Counted from the first letter of the stretch, positions 35,130 through 44,422 are shown. The stretch is DNA of 64,000 bases from DAOPYU01 sp942493245 (GCA_942493245.1 OW818685.1:1488001-1552000); one strand, 5' to 3'. Made by a program: numbers and translations. Notes: generated by a model not told the origin, from the sequence alone.

Positions 35130-36722
35130 ATGCTCTGGTTCTCCAGATCGGGTATTCAGGGTCGGATTCTCATGATTCCGGTGATGGGAATCGTGTTCCT
35201 GGTTCTGCTTCAGGCGGGTAACTCCCTGATCGGAAAGAAGGTGTCGGAGGCGGTGACTTTCCCGGCTTTCGAGAAGCAACTGCTGGGCGGGTATGAAGGG
35301 CTGCTGAAAGAAACCGTCAACATCCAGGCGCAAATTCTGGCGGACCGGGTCAAGGAATTGAAGACGCGCGAGGAGATCATTGCAACGATCGAGAAGGAGA
35401 CGGATCTGGTTCGTTTCTTTGACGATAAAAGCGGGTATTTCTTCGCGTACGATCAGAACGGCATACGGGTCAATGTTCCGACGAACAAGAGTCAGAACGG
35501 GAAGGATTGTTCGGAGCTGAAAGATCCGAATGGGGTGTTTTTCATCAAGGAGATGATCGCGGCGGTCAAAAAGGGGGGGGGCTTTGTCAAGTACGACTTC
35601 GACAAACCCGGAAAAGGCGTTCAGCCCAAGTTGAGTTATGTGGCGCCCATTGGTGTGACGGAATTCTGGGTGGGGGCGGGGGTTTATATTGATGGGGTGA
35701 ATGACGAACTGGCCACTCTAAAGGCGAATGTTGGGAAGGAAGAAGGGACTTATCGAGTCATTCAGTGGGTTTGTTTTGGAGTGGCAATTGTTCTCTTGAG
35801 CTTACTGTCATTGTTGATTGCCCGTGGGATCAGTCGTCCGATTCTGTTGGCCGTTGCGGATTTGCGGCAGAGTTATGCGGGAATCGGGGGGGCTTCGAAC
35901 CAGATTTCCCTGTTGAGCCAGAAACTGGCGGAGGGGGCCACGACTCAGGCGGCGAGTCTCGAGGAATCCTCGTCGGCGCTCGAGGAACTGGCGAGTCAGG
36001 CGCAGGGTAATTCCGAGAAAGCGCGTTCCGCCACGGACGGCGCCAGGAAGGCCCACTCGACTGCGCAGGAAGCGAGCGGGGCGATGCGCCAGACGGTCGA
36101 GGCGATGGAGGGAATTCGCGAGTCGTCGAGCAAAATCACGGGGATTATCAAGACCATCGAGGAGATCGCTTTCCAGACGAATCTGCTGGCGCTCAACGCG
36201 GCGGTCGAGGCGGCGCGCGCGGGCGAGCACGGCAAGGGGTTCGCCGTGGTGGCCGAAGAGGTGCGGAACCTGGCCCAGCGGGCCGCTCAGTCGGCTCGGG
36301 ACACGTCGGGTCTGATCCAGACCAGTGTCGAGCAGTCGAAGCGGGGGACCGAAATTGTGGGACAGGCGGCCCGGGCGATTGATCAGATTCTGGAGATCGC
36401 GCAGGGGGTTTCGGAGGAGGCTCAGGAGGTCAACACGGCATCGGGCGAGCAGTGCGAGGGGATCAACCAGATCAACCTGGCCGTGGCCTCGATGGACAAG
36501 GTGACCCAGACCGTGGCGGCCAATGCGGAAGAGTCGGCTGCTTCGAGCCAGGAACTGCTGAATCAGACCACCGTTCTGGAGCAGGTGGTCGAGCAGTTGG
36601 TGGCGTTGGCCGGGGAGAGCCGGCGCACGGGCACGGTGGGCCCGTCTTTTGGTTTGCCGGTTATGGAGGAAGAATATCCGCCCGTCAGAGTGAGTTTACT
36701 CGACAGGCCCAGGTCAAAGTGA
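35130..36722 (+). CDS. Methyl-accepting chemotaxis protein with single Cache domain (copy A)
   Basis: A 530-aa chemoreceptor. TM1 (ILMIPVMGIVFLVLLQAG), a periplasmic sCache domain (about 30-200, with DKSGYFFAYDQNGIRVNVP and FWVGAGVYIDGV), TM2 (QWVCFGVAIVLLSLLSLLIARGIS), a short linker and the signalling hairpin with the tip EEIAFQTNLLALNAAVEAARAGE. The start at 35130 follows AGGAGG at 8 nt. The usual HAMP domain seems shortened. The signalling half is nearly identical in DNA to the next gene, while the sensor half is diverged, so the pair should report different ligands to the same kinase. No che genes are nearby. Confidence 0.93.
   Translation: MLWFSRSGIQGRILMIPVMGIVFLVLLQAGNSLIGKKVSEAVTFPAFEKQLLGGYEGLLKETVNIQAQILADRVKELKTREEIIATIEKETDLVRFFDDKSGYFFAYDQNGIRVNVPTNKSQNGKDCSELKDPNGVFFIKEMIAAVKKGGGFVKYDFDKPGKGVQPKLSYVAPIGVTEFWVGAGVYIDGVNDELATLKANVGKEEGTYRVIQWVCFGVAIVLLSLLSLLIARGISRPILLAVADLRQSYAGIGGASNQISLLSQKLAEGATTQAASLEESSSALEELASQAQGNSEKARSATDGARKAHSTAQEASGAMRQTVEAMEGIRESSSKITGIIKTIEEIAFQTNLLALNAAVEAARAGEHGKGFAVVAEEVRNLAQRAAQSARDTSGLIQTSVEQSKRGTEIVGQAARAIDQILEIAQGVSEEAQEVNTASGEQCEGINQINLAVASMDKVTQTVAANAEESAASSQELLNQTTVLEQVVEQLVALAGESRRTGTVGPSFGLPVMEEEYPPVRVSLLDRPRSK
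35871..36621 (+). repeat. Direct repeat, left copy: MCP signalling domain
   Basis: These 751 bp are repeated at 37592-38342 with the same length, no indel and only about twenty differences by eye, whereas the flanking parts of both genes have drifted clearly. Recent duplication or gene conversion limited to the signalling half explains this. Confidence 0.9.
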
Positions 36723-36850
36723 TCGGTTGCAACGCGTGAGAAAAAGCGTGTCCCCTTGGGATGGGTATGACAGGGATGATCTTTTTTTCTCATTTCCCAG
36801 AAGACGCAAGTAGCTCTGAGATTACATTTTTGAGAGGGGGGGACAGTTCG

Positions 36851-38425
36851 ATGCGTGGATCTTCGAGGTTTGGAATTCAAGGCCGGATTCTGACAATTCC
36901 GGTAATGGGGGTGGTGTTTCTCATCCTGTTGCAGCTTGGCAATTCTCTGATGCAGCAGAAAGTGGCGCAGGGTGTTACGTTTCCGGCCTTCCAGAAAGTA
37001 TTGCTCACAGGGTATCAGGATTTGTTGAAGGAAACGGTCAGTATTCAGGCCCAGAGTCTGGGGGATCGGATTAAGGATCTGAAGACGCCCGAGGAAAAAA
37101 TGGCCCTGATCGAGAAAGACACGGACCTGATCCGGTTCCTCGAAGATAAGAGCGGGTATTTTTTCACGTACGATGTGTCGGGAGTTCGGGTGAATGTCCC
37201 GACAAAAGATAAGAAGGAAAATGGACAGAATTTCATCACTCTGAAAGACGGAAGCGGGAAACTTTACATCGAGGAAATGTGTAAAGTGGCCCAAAAGGGG
37301 GGCGGTTTTGTCAACTACGACCATAAAACGGACAAGGGGATACGGCCGAAGCTGAGCTATGTGGAGCCGATTCAGGGAACCACCTACTGGGTGGGAGCGG
37401 GGGTTTATATTGATGGGGTGGAGGAACAACTGGCGAATTTGCAAAAGAGTGTCGGGGAAGAAGAGTCAAACTATCGGGTTATTCAGTGGATCTGTTTCGG
37501 TGTGGCCGTTGTTCTACTGGGAATTCTCTCCTTTTTCACCGCCCGTGGGATCAGCCGTCCGATTCTGAGAGCTGTTGACGAGTTGAAACAGAGTTATGCG
37601 GGAATCGGGGGGGCTTCGAACCAGATTTCCCTGTTGAGTCAGAAACTGGCGGAGGGCGCGACGACACAGGCTGCGAGTCTCGAGGAATCCTCGTCGGCGC
37701 TCGAGGAACTGGCGAGTCAGGCGCAGGGTAATTCCGAGAAAGCGCGTTCCGCCACGGCGGGCGCGAAGAAGGCCCACTCGACCGCGCAGGAAGCGAGCGG
37801 GGCGATGCGCCAGACGGTCGAGGCGATGGAGGGAATTCGCGAGTCGTCGAGCAAAATCACGGGGATTATCAAGACCATCGAGGAGATCGCTTTCCAGACG
37901 AATCTGCTGGCGCTCAACGCGGCGGTCGAGGCGGCGCGCGCGGGCGAGCACGGCAAGGGGTTCGCCGTGGTGGCCGAAGAGGTACGGAACCTGGCCCAGC
38001 GGGCCGCTCAGTCGGCTCGGGACACGTCGGGTCTGATCCAGACCAGTGTCGAGCAGTCGAAGCGGGGGACCGAAATTGTGGGACAGGCGGCCCGGGCGAT
38101 CGATCAGATTCTGGAGATCGCGCAGGGGGTTTCGGAGGAGGCTCAGGAGGTCAACACGGCATCGGGCGAGCAGTGCGAGGGGATCAACCAGATCAACCTG
38201 GCCGTGGCCTCGATGGACAAGGTGACCCAGACCGTGGCGGCCAATGCGGAAGAGTCGGCTGCTTCGAGCCAGGAACTGCTGAATCAGACCACCGTTCTGG
38301 AGCAGGTGGTCGAGCAGCTGGTGGCGTTGGCCGGGGAGAGCCAATCGGATGCGCGGCGAATCGCGGCGCCGGTTATGGAAGGTTGCGAGCGGATGGAGGT
38401 CGGTTTGCTTGACCATCGCCGGTAA
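36851..38425 (+). CDS. Methyl-accepting chemotaxis protein with single Cache domain (copy B)
   Basis: A 524-aa paralogue of the preceding gene, same orientation, 128 bp apart. It has TM1 (ILTIPVMGVVFLILLQLG), an sCache sensor (DKSGYFFTYDVSGVRVNVP, YWVGAGVYIDGVEEQLANL), TM2 (QWICFGVAVVLLGILSFFTARGIS) and the same signalling hairpin. The sensor differs from copy A at many positions, including a KDKKENGQN insertion, so ligand specificity may differ. The start at 36851 has a G-rich Shine-Dalgarno-like tract upstream. The C-terminal tail after GESQSD is unrelated to that of copy A; neither has a clear CheR-binding pentapeptide. Confidence 0.93.
   Translation: MRGSSRFGIQGRILTIPVMGVVFLILLQLGNSLMQQKVAQGVTFPAFQKVLLTGYQDLLKETVSIQAQSLGDRIKDLKTPEEKMALIEKDTDLIRFLEDKSGYFFTYDVSGVRVNVPTKDKKENGQNFITLKDGSGKLYIEEMCKVAQKGGGFVNYDHKTDKGIRPKLSYVEPIQGTTYWVGAGVYIDGVEEQLANLQKSVGEEESNYRVIQWICFGVAVVLLGILSFFTARGISRPILRAVDELKQSYAGIGGASNQISLLSQKLAEGATTQAASLEESSSALEELASQAQGNSEKARSATAGAKKAHSTAQEASGAMRQTVEAMEGIRESSSKITGIIKTIEEIAFQTNLLALNAAVEAARAGEHGKGFAVVAEEVRNLAQRAAQSARDTSGLIQTSVEQSKRGTEIVGQAARAIDQILEIAQGVSEEAQEVNTASGEQCEGINQINLAVASMDKVTQTVAANAEESAASSQELLNQTTVLEQVVEQLVALAGESQSDARRIAAPVMEGCERMEVGLLDHRR
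37592..38342 (+). repeat. Direct repeat, right copy: MCP signalling domain
   Basis: Counterpart of 35871-36621 at a constant offset of 1721 bp. Long exact blocks (for example across the AFQTNLLALN tip) make this a hot spot for deletion by recombination between copies. Confidence 0.9.
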
Positions 38426-38456
38426 GAAATGGTTGAGTGGCATCATCTTGAGGAAG

Positions 38457-38490
38457 AGGCCGGTCTCTCGGATTTGAGACCGGCCTTTCT
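38457..38490 (+). terminator. Terminator between the second MCP and the DUF3795 gene
   Basis: Perfect 11-bp stem (38457-38467 with 38476-38486), 8-nt loop, then TTTCT-type tail. The genes on both sides converge, so it may work for both. Confidence 0.85.
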
Positions 38491-38551
38491 CATGAGAGGG
38501 CGTTCTTCCCGACAGGGATACTCTCTTTCGCTCCACCCGAGTGGAGAACGG

Positions 38552-38935
38552 TCATTCGGGGAGTTTCCAGGCTTCCAGATCCTGGCCGCACCCACAGGTT
38601 TTCTGGTACCACTTGATTTCCTCGCCACAACCGGGGCAGACCCACTGCCGTTTTTGCTCCTGAAGCCATTTTTCTACCCCGTTCTGCCTGATGAAGTTCA
38701 GATTGGGTTCCATGGTCCAGTGGTGGGGCCATTGGTCCTGCATGAAGGTTTTCATCTGGGTACACGGATACTCATTACAGAAACAGCAGGCGGTGATCTC
38801 TTTTTTGCGCGCGCACTGTCGGAAGTGGCAATTGCCGACCGTTTCGTCCACGTTTGCGCTCCGGCATCCGTCGCAATCCAAAGCGCCGCAGGCGCCGCAA
38901 TAGAGACCACAGGGGCCGTACTGGGATTCTTTCAT
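38552..38935 (-). CDS. DUF3795-type cysteine-rich protein
   Basis: A 127-aa protein starting MKESQYGPCGLYCGACGALDCDGC, the usual DUF3795 pattern, with further Cys pairs (CHFRQCARKKEITACCFCNEYPC) and a C-terminal zinc-ribbon-like WVCPGCGEEIKWYQKTCGCG. It contains 16 cysteines, so metal or Fe-S binding is likely. No biochemical role is established for the family. AGAGGA is 8 nt before the ATG at 38935; the frame runs further upstream without a start signal. Confidence 0.85.
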   Translation of the reverse strand: MKESQYGPCGLYCGACGALDCDGCRSANVDETVGNCHFRQCARKKEITACCFCNEYPCTQMKTFMQDQWPHHWTMEPNLNFIRQNGVEKWLQEQKRQWVCPGCGEEIKWYQKTCGCGQDLEAWKLPE

Positions 38936-39300
38936 AGGAATTTCCTCTTTTCCAAACAGGATACCGAAGTCAATCCGATCCATTTTTTGTCTGAAAGAAC
39001 ATATATCCATATTTTTGCAGAGAGCAATCTATTGGGGCAACTGCTTTGTTGAAAAACGATCGGCCAGCGGCATTTCCCGCCAAGCTAAAACTCGCGCCAA
39101 AATTTACCCCCGTTTAGGGTTGACCTCTCGCGTCTCTTCTGGAAGAATTCTCACGTTTCCGATAATAAGTCTCCGACCCTGTCGTGGGACCGTTTTGAAT
39201 CGTGTGGGATTGTTATGGCGTCAGACAATGTGGGTCTCCTCGAAAGTCGTGTGTCAAAAACAGGAGGAGATACGAACGGGATGAAAAGGAGCGTGGGGCC
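38936..39300. other. Intergenic region between divergent DUF3795 and GH4 genes
   Basis: 365 bp without a convincing gene; a plus-strand frame at 39015-39284 has no ribosome binding site or family-like sequence. It contains one candidate promoter for the GH4 gene (listed separately). Confidence 0.4.
39120..39148 (+). promoter_or_regulatory. Candidate promoter for the GH4 gene
   Basis: TTGACC (39120-39125), 17-nt spacer, AAGAAT (39143-39148). Each box is a partial match; the start codon lies about 150 nt downstream. Confidence 0.35.
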
Positions 39301-40734
39301 ATGCCAAAGATCGCGATGATTGGGGCCGGAAGTGTGGTTTTCTGTAAGACGTTGACTTCGGACATTCTCTCAACGCCTGCGTTGCGGGGCAGTGAGATTT
39401 GCCTGATGAGCCGGACGAAACCGAAGTTGGACCGGATGGAACGCTTCATCAAACGGATGATTGACGAGAATGGCGCAACGGCCACGGTGTGGTCCACGCT
39501 GGATCGGCGCGAGGCGCTGAAAGACGCCGATTATGTGATCGTGATGATCCAGGTCGGAGGATTCGAGGCGTTCGAGATGGATTACCAGATCCCGCTGAAG
39601 TATGGCGTGGATCAGTGTATTGGCGATTCGCTGGGGCCGGGTGGGGTGTTGCGCGGCTTGCGGACGATCCCGGAGTTGTTCAGTATTGTGGCCGATATGA
39701 AAGAACTCTGTCCGAACGCGTTGTTGCTCAACTACGCGAACCCGATGGCGGCGTGTTGTCTGGCGCTGGGTCGCGTGATGGAGAATGGGCAGTTCATCGG
39801 GTTGTGTCATGGGGTCCAGACGACGCTGGATCTGATCGCCGGGTATCTGGGGGTTCCGAAGGACCAGGTTGAGTTCCTCTGCGCGGGGATCAACCACATG
39901 GCGTGGTTCCTGTCGCTGCGCGACAAGCGCGACGGGCGGGATCTCTACCCGACTTTCCGCCAGTTGTGTGAAGAGCCGGGACATTATGTGAACGAAAAGG
40001 TGCGTTGCGAAGTGATGCGGCATTTTGGGTATTTCATGACGGAGAGCACGGGGCACCTGTCGGAGTATGTGCCGTGGTTCCGTAAGAATAAAAAAGCGCT
40101 CGATCTGTATTGCGACGAGCCGGACTTTGGCGGCGCCACGGGCGCGTATTATCAGTATGCGAAGATGCTGCTCGACAAGTACAAGGATGTGGATTATCTG
40201 TCTTTCGAGTCGCCGAAGATCGCCTGCCGGAGCGTGGAATATTGTTCTTATATTCTGGAGGCGCATCAGACGGATCGGGTGTTCCGTCTGAATGGCAATG
40301 TCCGCAACGACGGGTATATTGACAACCTGCCGCAGGGGTGCTGTGTTGAGGTGCCGGTGTATGTGGACCGGTTGGGGTTGCATCCCGTGCGGGTGGGAAA
40401 ACTGCCCGCTCAGTGCGCGGCGGTGAACATGAGCAACGTGATGGTTCAGGAGCTGTGTGTCGAGTCGGCGGTGACGGGCGATCCGGAGTATGCGATGCAG
40501 GCGATCGCGCTCGATCCGTTGACATCGGCGGTCTGCACACTGGCCGAGGCGCGCGAGATGACGCGGGAAATGATCGAGGCCGAGCGCGAGTGGCTGCCGC
40601 AGTTCGAGGGGCGTTCGCTCAAGCCGTGTCCCACGATTTCGATCCCGAAGGATGTGAAGCGGGCCGAGGTGCCGCTCGATCCGGCGCTGGCGATCGCGAA
40701 TCGTTTCTCGAAACTGGCGGAGCAGAAGGTGTGA
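39301..40734 (+). CDS. Glycoside hydrolase family 4 (alpha-galactosidase/glucosidase type)
   Basis: A 477-aa NAD- and metal-dependent glycosidase. The dinucleotide fold starts at once (KIAMIGAGSVVF), NYANPM stands at 144-149, and the metal ligands are Cys169 (CHGVQ) and His198 (GINHM), 29 apart as in characterised GH4 enzymes. GH4 cleaves through oxidation at C3 and elimination, acting on alpha- or beta-glycosides. The CHGVQ form is typical of the non-phosphorylated alpha-galactosidase/alpha-glucuronidase branch. No signal peptide is present, so the substrate is taken up first. AAAGGAG 9 nt upstream fixes the ATG at 39301. It is followed 83 bp later by the FG-GAP protein and may share its transcript. 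Confidence 0.92.
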   Translation: MPKIAMIGAGSVVFCKTLTSDILSTPALRGSEICLMSRTKPKLDRMERFIKRMIDENGATATVWSTLDRREALKDADYVIVMIQVGGFEAFEMDYQIPLKYGVDQCIGDSLGPGGVLRGLRTIPELFSIVADMKELCPNALLLNYANPMAACCLALGRVMENGQFIGLCHGVQTTLDLIAGYLGVPKDQVEFLCAGINHMAWFLSLRDKRDGRDLYPTFRQLCEEPGHYVNEKVRCEVMRHFGYFMTESTGHLSEYVPWFRKNKKALDLYCDEPDFGGATGAYYQYAKMLLDKYKDVDYLSFESPKIACRSVEYCSYILEAHQTDRVFRLNGNVRNDGYIDNLPQGCCVEVPVYVDRLGLHPVRVGKLPAQCAAVNMSNVMVQELCVESAVTGDPEYAMQAIALDPLTSAVCTLAEAREMTREMIEAEREWLPQFEGRSLKPCPTISIPKDVKRAEVPLDPALAIANRFSKLAEQKV

Positions 40735-40817
40735 GGCGTTCCATGTGGAAAAAGATGAAACAGGACTTTGACGCGGTTGACGCGATTCAGGAAATCAATC
40801 TGGAAAGGGAAGAAACG

Positions 40818-42002
40818 ATGAAAAAAGGAATGAATCGGGTATCGGGGGGTGGAGCATGGTCGGGGCGTTTGATGGGCGCTCTGTTGCTGACCGGGATTTG
40901 TGTGGCGCCGGGCTGGAGTGAGGAATTGAACTTCCAGCGCGAGAAGATCAGCGATTTGAAATTTGAGGCGGCGTCGGCCTGCGATGTCAACAAGGACGGG
41001 AAACTGGATATCGTATCGGGCGAGTTCTGGTACGAAGGTCCGGATTTCAAGAAGAGCCACAAATGCGCCACGATCAAAGAAACGGGCGGATATCTGGACG
41101 ACTTCTGCGACTACCCGATGGATGTGAATGGGGACGGGTACACGGATATTGTCACCGGCGCGTGGTTCGGGCAACCGATGCGTTGGCTTGAAAACCCCAA
41201 GGGCGAAGAGAAGGAATGGCCGGTCCATGAAATCGCTCAGGTGGGGCCGATCGAAACCATCCGTTTCTGGGATGTGGATGGGGACGGGGTGGTTGAGGTT
41301 TGTCCGAACGCCGGGGGGAATGTGGTCTTCTTCAAGTTGGATCGGGACACGAATGGGAAAGGGACCGGAAAGTTCACGCGCTACGTGGTGAAAGAGGGCG
41401 GTTGTGGACATGGGCTGGGGTATGGCGATGTGAACGGCGATGGCCTGGGCGACTTCATCGTCCCGGAAGGCTGGTTCGAAGGGCAGAAAGAACCCCTCAA
41501 GGGGCCGTGGACGTTTCATGGCGATTTCAATCTGGGAAGCGCGAGTGTGCCGGTTCTGGTTCACGACGTGAACGAGGACGGCAAGGCCGACCTGATCGTG
41601 GGTCAGGCGCACGACTATGGTCTGGATTGGTGGGAGCAGGGCGTGAGCGCCGATGGGAAGCCGTCGTGGACCAAGCACCGCGTGGACAGCGAGGTTTCGG
41701 AATACCACGATATGCAACTTGTGGACCTCAACAAGGACAAGAAACTGGAACTGGTGACGGGCAAACGCTTCCGCGCCCACAACGACAACGATCCCGGCGC
41801 CGCCGATCCGGTCATCACCTGTTATTTCACGATTGAGAAGGGGAAGTTCGAACGCCACGTGATTGATTTCGGCCCGGCCACGGATCACAGTGGCGTCGGG
41901 ATTTATTTCTGGGTCGCCGATATGGATGGCAACGGTTGGGAAGACATTGTCGCCCCCGGTAAGGAAGGATTGTATCTGTTCCGGAACATGGGTAAAAAGT
42001 AG
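40818..42002 (+). CDS. Secreted FG-GAP/VCBS repeat beta-propeller protein
   Basis: A 394-aa protein with a signal peptide (GRLMGALLLTGICVAPGWSEE) and seven calcium-loop repeats spaced along the chain: DVNKDGKLD, DVNGDGYTD, DVDGDGVVE, DVNGDGLGD, DVNEDGKAD, DLNKDKKLE and DMDGNGWED. Seven such blades fit a complete propeller. These proteins often bind carbohydrates or cell-surface partners. It starts at the ATG at 40818 (AAGGGAAG upstream); the open frame extends far upstream inside the GH4 gene but is not coding there. Together with the GH4 gene it suggests a glycan-handling unit. The exact ligand is unknown. Confidence 0.8.
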   Translation: MKKGMNRVSGGGAWSGRLMGALLLTGICVAPGWSEELNFQREKISDLKFEAASACDVNKDGKLDIVSGEFWYEGPDFKKSHKCATIKETGGYLDDFCDYPMDVNGDGYTDIVTGAWFGQPMRWLENPKGEEKEWPVHEIAQVGPIETIRFWDVDGDGVVEVCPNAGGNVVFFKLDRDTNGKGTGKFTRYVVKEGGCGHGLGYGDVNGDGLGDFIVPEGWFEGQKEPLKGPWTFHGDFNLGSASVPVLVHDVNEDGKADLIVGQAHDYGLDWWEQGVSADGKPSWTKHRVDSEVSEYHDMQLVDLNKDKKLELVTGKRFRAHNDNDPGAADPVITCYFTIEKGKFERHVIDFGPATDHSGVGIYFWVADMDGNGWEDIVAPGKEGLYLFRNMGKK

Positions 42003-42039
42003 GGGCAGACCCATGTGTCCGTCGTTGAAAAAAATCGTG

Positions 42040-42067
42040 TAGGGGCGGACCTGTGTGTCCGCCCCTA
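42040..42067. repeat. GC-rich hairpin TAGGGGCGGAC family, copy 1
   Basis: Perfect 11-bp arms (42040-42050 with 42057-42067) and a 6-nt loop, between two convergent genes. A degenerate left half precedes it at about 42000-42020. Related GGGGCGGG palindromes occur at 47403-47431 and 47534-47556. Confidence 0.7.
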
Positions 42068-42100
42068 TCCATTTGGAACCGCCGGACGATTCTCGAACGC

Positions 42101-43105
42101 TCAGGCTGAGGTGGAGGCGGGATCGACCACGATCACCGCCGCACCGGTGAAGCGGCCCGCTCGCAGATCGTCCAGCGCTTCGTTCGTTTTCTCGAGCGGG
42201 TAGGGGTGGACTTCGGTGCGCACGTTGGCCAACGGGGCGAGAGCCAGAAACTCCTCTCCGTCGCGGCGAGTGAGGTTGGCGACCGAACAGAGGTGGCGTT
42301 CTCCCCAGAGAAGCGAGTAGGGAAACGAGGGAATGTCGCTCATGTGAATACCCGCGCAAACGACCAGCCCGCCTTTCTCGACGGCCTGAAGCGCCTGAGG
42401 GACCAATTCGCCCATGGGGGCGAACAGGATCGCGGCTTCGAGAGGGGCCGGGGGCGTTTGCGACGAGTTGCCGGCCCACACAGCGCCCAACTCGAGGGCG
42501 AAATCTTGAGCGGCTTGATCGCCGGGGCGGGTGAAGGCATAGACTTCGCGTCCCTGGTACCGGGCGATCTGGATCAGGATATGGGCGGCCGCGCCGAACC
42601 CATAGAAGCCAAGGCGTTGCGCGTCTCCGGCCATGCGGAGCGCGCGGTAGCCGATGAGACCCGCGCAAAGCAGGGGAGCGGCCTGAAGGTCGGGATAATT
42701 CGGTGGAATGGGAAAGGCGAACCGCGAGTCGGCCACGCAATACTCGGCGAATCCGCCGTTCAGGTGATACCCCGTGTAGCGCGCGTGGTCGCACAGGTTT
42801 TCGCGTCCTGTTTGGCAGTATCGGCATTCGCCGCAACTACTGCCCAGCCAGGGAATTCCGACGCGGTCACCGATGCGAAAGCCTGTGACCGCGTCCCCGA
42901 CGGATTCCACGATTCCGATAATCTGATGGCCCGGAATGATCGGGTATTGGGTGTCCGTCAGGTCGCCATCCACCACATGCAGATCGGTACGGCACAGGCC
43001 GCAGACCCGTACGCGCAGGCGGATCTGGTGGGGATTGATTTCGGGGACGGGAACCTCGCTCAGGCGAAGTTTCTGTCTGGGTGCGTCGAGTAATAGGGCG
43101 CGCAT
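42101..43105 (-). CDS. Zinc-dependent alcohol dehydrogenase
   Basis: A 334-aa medium-chain dehydrogenase. Catalytic zinc ligands: Cys in VCGLCRTDLH and His in PGHQIIG. Structural zinc: four Cys in SCGECRYCQTGRENLC. The cofactor loop is GFYGFGAAAHI. The pattern resembles AdhA/alcohol dehydrogenases of the NADPH or NADH type that interconvert alcohols and aldehydes. No clear ribosome binding site lies before the ATG at 43105, but homology supports this start. It is a single gene, convergent with the FG-GAP gene. Confidence 0.92.
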   Translation of the reverse strand: MRALLLDAPRQKLRLSEVPVPEINPHQIRLRVRVCGLCRTDLHVVDGDLTDTQYPIIPGHQIIGIVESVGDAVTGFRIGDRVGIPWLGSSCGECRYCQTGRENLCDHARYTGYHLNGGFAEYCVADSRFAFPIPPNYPDLQAAPLLCAGLIGYRALRMAGDAQRLGFYGFGAAAHILIQIARYQGREVYAFTRPGDQAAQDFALELGAVWAGNSSQTPPAPLEAAILFAPMGELVPQALQAVEKGGLVVCAGIHMSDIPSFPYSLLWGERHLCSVANLTRRDGEEFLALAPLANVRTEVHPYPLEKTNEALDDLRAGRFTGAAVIVVDPASTSA

Positions 43106-43351
43106 GGGGCGGTTCTTTCGAAAACAAGTTGGATGGGGCCAAGCCCCGAGAGATTTCTGTATTCTTTTTAGCGGGACCGCAGAGTGGCGTCAAGAGAGGA
43201 TGGGGCCTTTTCCACGAGTGGCATTGCGCTTGACGGAGGGGTTTCCGGGTATCAGAATCATTGGGAGTGTCTGGTGGAGAACTGGAGCGGTCTTCTCGTG
43301 GCGTGGAATGGGCCAGGGACGGTCTGGAATTGTGAAAGAGGATCTGCTGTG

Positions 43352-44422
43352 ATGAAATTCTGGCGGTGGGTGTTTCTGTTTCTTCTTCTGGCGGGGTTTT
43401 TGTTGGCGGTGCAGAGCAGTCATTTTTTACACGCATTCCTGCGTTTGCAGGGAGGTCGGCATTTCATTCGTGTCGTGAAGACCGGTTACGTGTTTGGAAC
43501 GGTCTGGTTCCCCCTTTTGCTGGCAATGGGTGGGGTGTTTGCATTCTTCCAGTGGCGCCGGGCTGGACGGGACAAACGGTTGGCTTTTGCGTCGGTCGGA
43601 TTGCTGGCCACCGCTTTTTCCTGTGCCGGTGTGGGGTTCTATGCCACCTATGTAGAACCGCACCATCTGGTCGTGAGGCAGGTGACGGTTATAACACCCA
43701 AAGTCACCGCGCCAGTCCGTATTCTGCATATGAGTGACATTCAATCCGCCCGGGTGGGCGGGTACGAGGCGCGTGTGTTCGATCAGGCGCGGGCATTGAA
43801 TCCCGATCTGGTGCTGATGACGGGGGACATGTTGCATCCGATCGCCCCGGCGACCTTCGAGTCCGAATGGCCGAAGTTGCAAGAGTTGATTCAGAGTTTG
43901 CGGCCAGTGGGTGGGGTTTGGGGTATTTTGGGGAGTACGGACGGGTGGATGGAGGATCTCTCGGCTGAGGATCATGAAGGGTTGAATCTGCTGCGTCTTC
44001 AAGCGGGGAATGTGGATTTGCCACAGGGGCGGATGGCCCTGTTCGGACTGCCGCTGGCCGAGTCGTGCGGGCTCGGTTCCGACCCGCAATCCGTCCGCGA
44101 GTGGCTGGAACAGGCTGGATCGGACGATTTCAAGATTCTGTTGGGGCATGTTCCCGACTTTGTCCTCGAGGTCCAGAATCTGCCGGTGGATTTGTGTCTG
44201 GCGGGGCATACGCACGGGGGACAAATCCGCATTCCGTTTTTTGGTCCGCTGGTGACGTTCAGTGGAGTGCCCAGAGATTGGGCGCGGGGGTATCGCGAGG
44301 AGGGGCAGACTCGGCTGAATGTGTCGGCTGGCGTGGGGTGCGAACATGCTGGCGGGATACCGAATATTCGGTTCAATTGTCCGCCGGAGATGACTCTGAT
44401 CGAGTTGCGGCCCGCGCGGTAG
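43352..44422 (+). CDS. Membrane metallophosphoesterase-like protein with altered metal-site motifs
   Basis: A 356-aa protein with three N-terminal membrane spans (within residues 6-22, 45-66, 77-100) and a C-terminal calcineurin-like fold similar to YkuE/YaeI. The motif order is kept, but two core motifs are changed: DxH is D129-I-Q131, and GNHD/E is GSTD at 194-197. GD (158-159), GH (265-266) and GHTHGGQ (285-291) are intact. Loss of one His and one Asn ligand may reduce the two-metal centre or abolish catalysis. AGAGGA precedes the ATG at 43352. Lipid phosphate (for example UDP-diacylglucosamine-type) hydrolysis is the usual role of membrane relatives; here it is uncertain. Confidence 0.8.
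   Translation: MKFWRWVFLFLLLAGFLLAVQSSHFLHAFLRLQGGRHFIRVVKTGYVFGTVWFPLLLAMGGVFAFFQWRRAGRDKRLAFASVGLLATAFSCAGVGFYATYVEPHHLVVRQVTVITPKVTAPVRILHMSDIQSARVGGYEARVFDQARALNPDLVLMTGDMLHPIAPATFESEWPKLQELIQSLRPVGGVWGILGSTDGWMEDLSAEDHEGLNLLRLQAGNVDLPQGRMALFGLPLAESCGLGSDPQSVREWLEQAGSDDFKILLGHVPDFVLEVQNLPVDLCLAGHTHGGQIRIPFFGPLVTFSGVPRDWARGYREEGQTRLNVSAGVGCEHAGGIPNIRFNCPPEMTLIELRPAR

Noticed and set aside
35871..38342. CRISPR or insertion element as explanation of the long direct repeat
   Set aside because: The repeat is coding (MCP signalling domain) with no terminal inverted repeats and no spacer pattern.
39015..39284. 89-codon frame before the GH4 gene
   Set aside because: No ribosome binding site, no recognisable sequence; lies in a region expected to hold promoters.
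40446..42836. Minus-strand open frame (796 codons)
   Set aside because: It spans parts of three real genes and their gaps; no start signal or domain.
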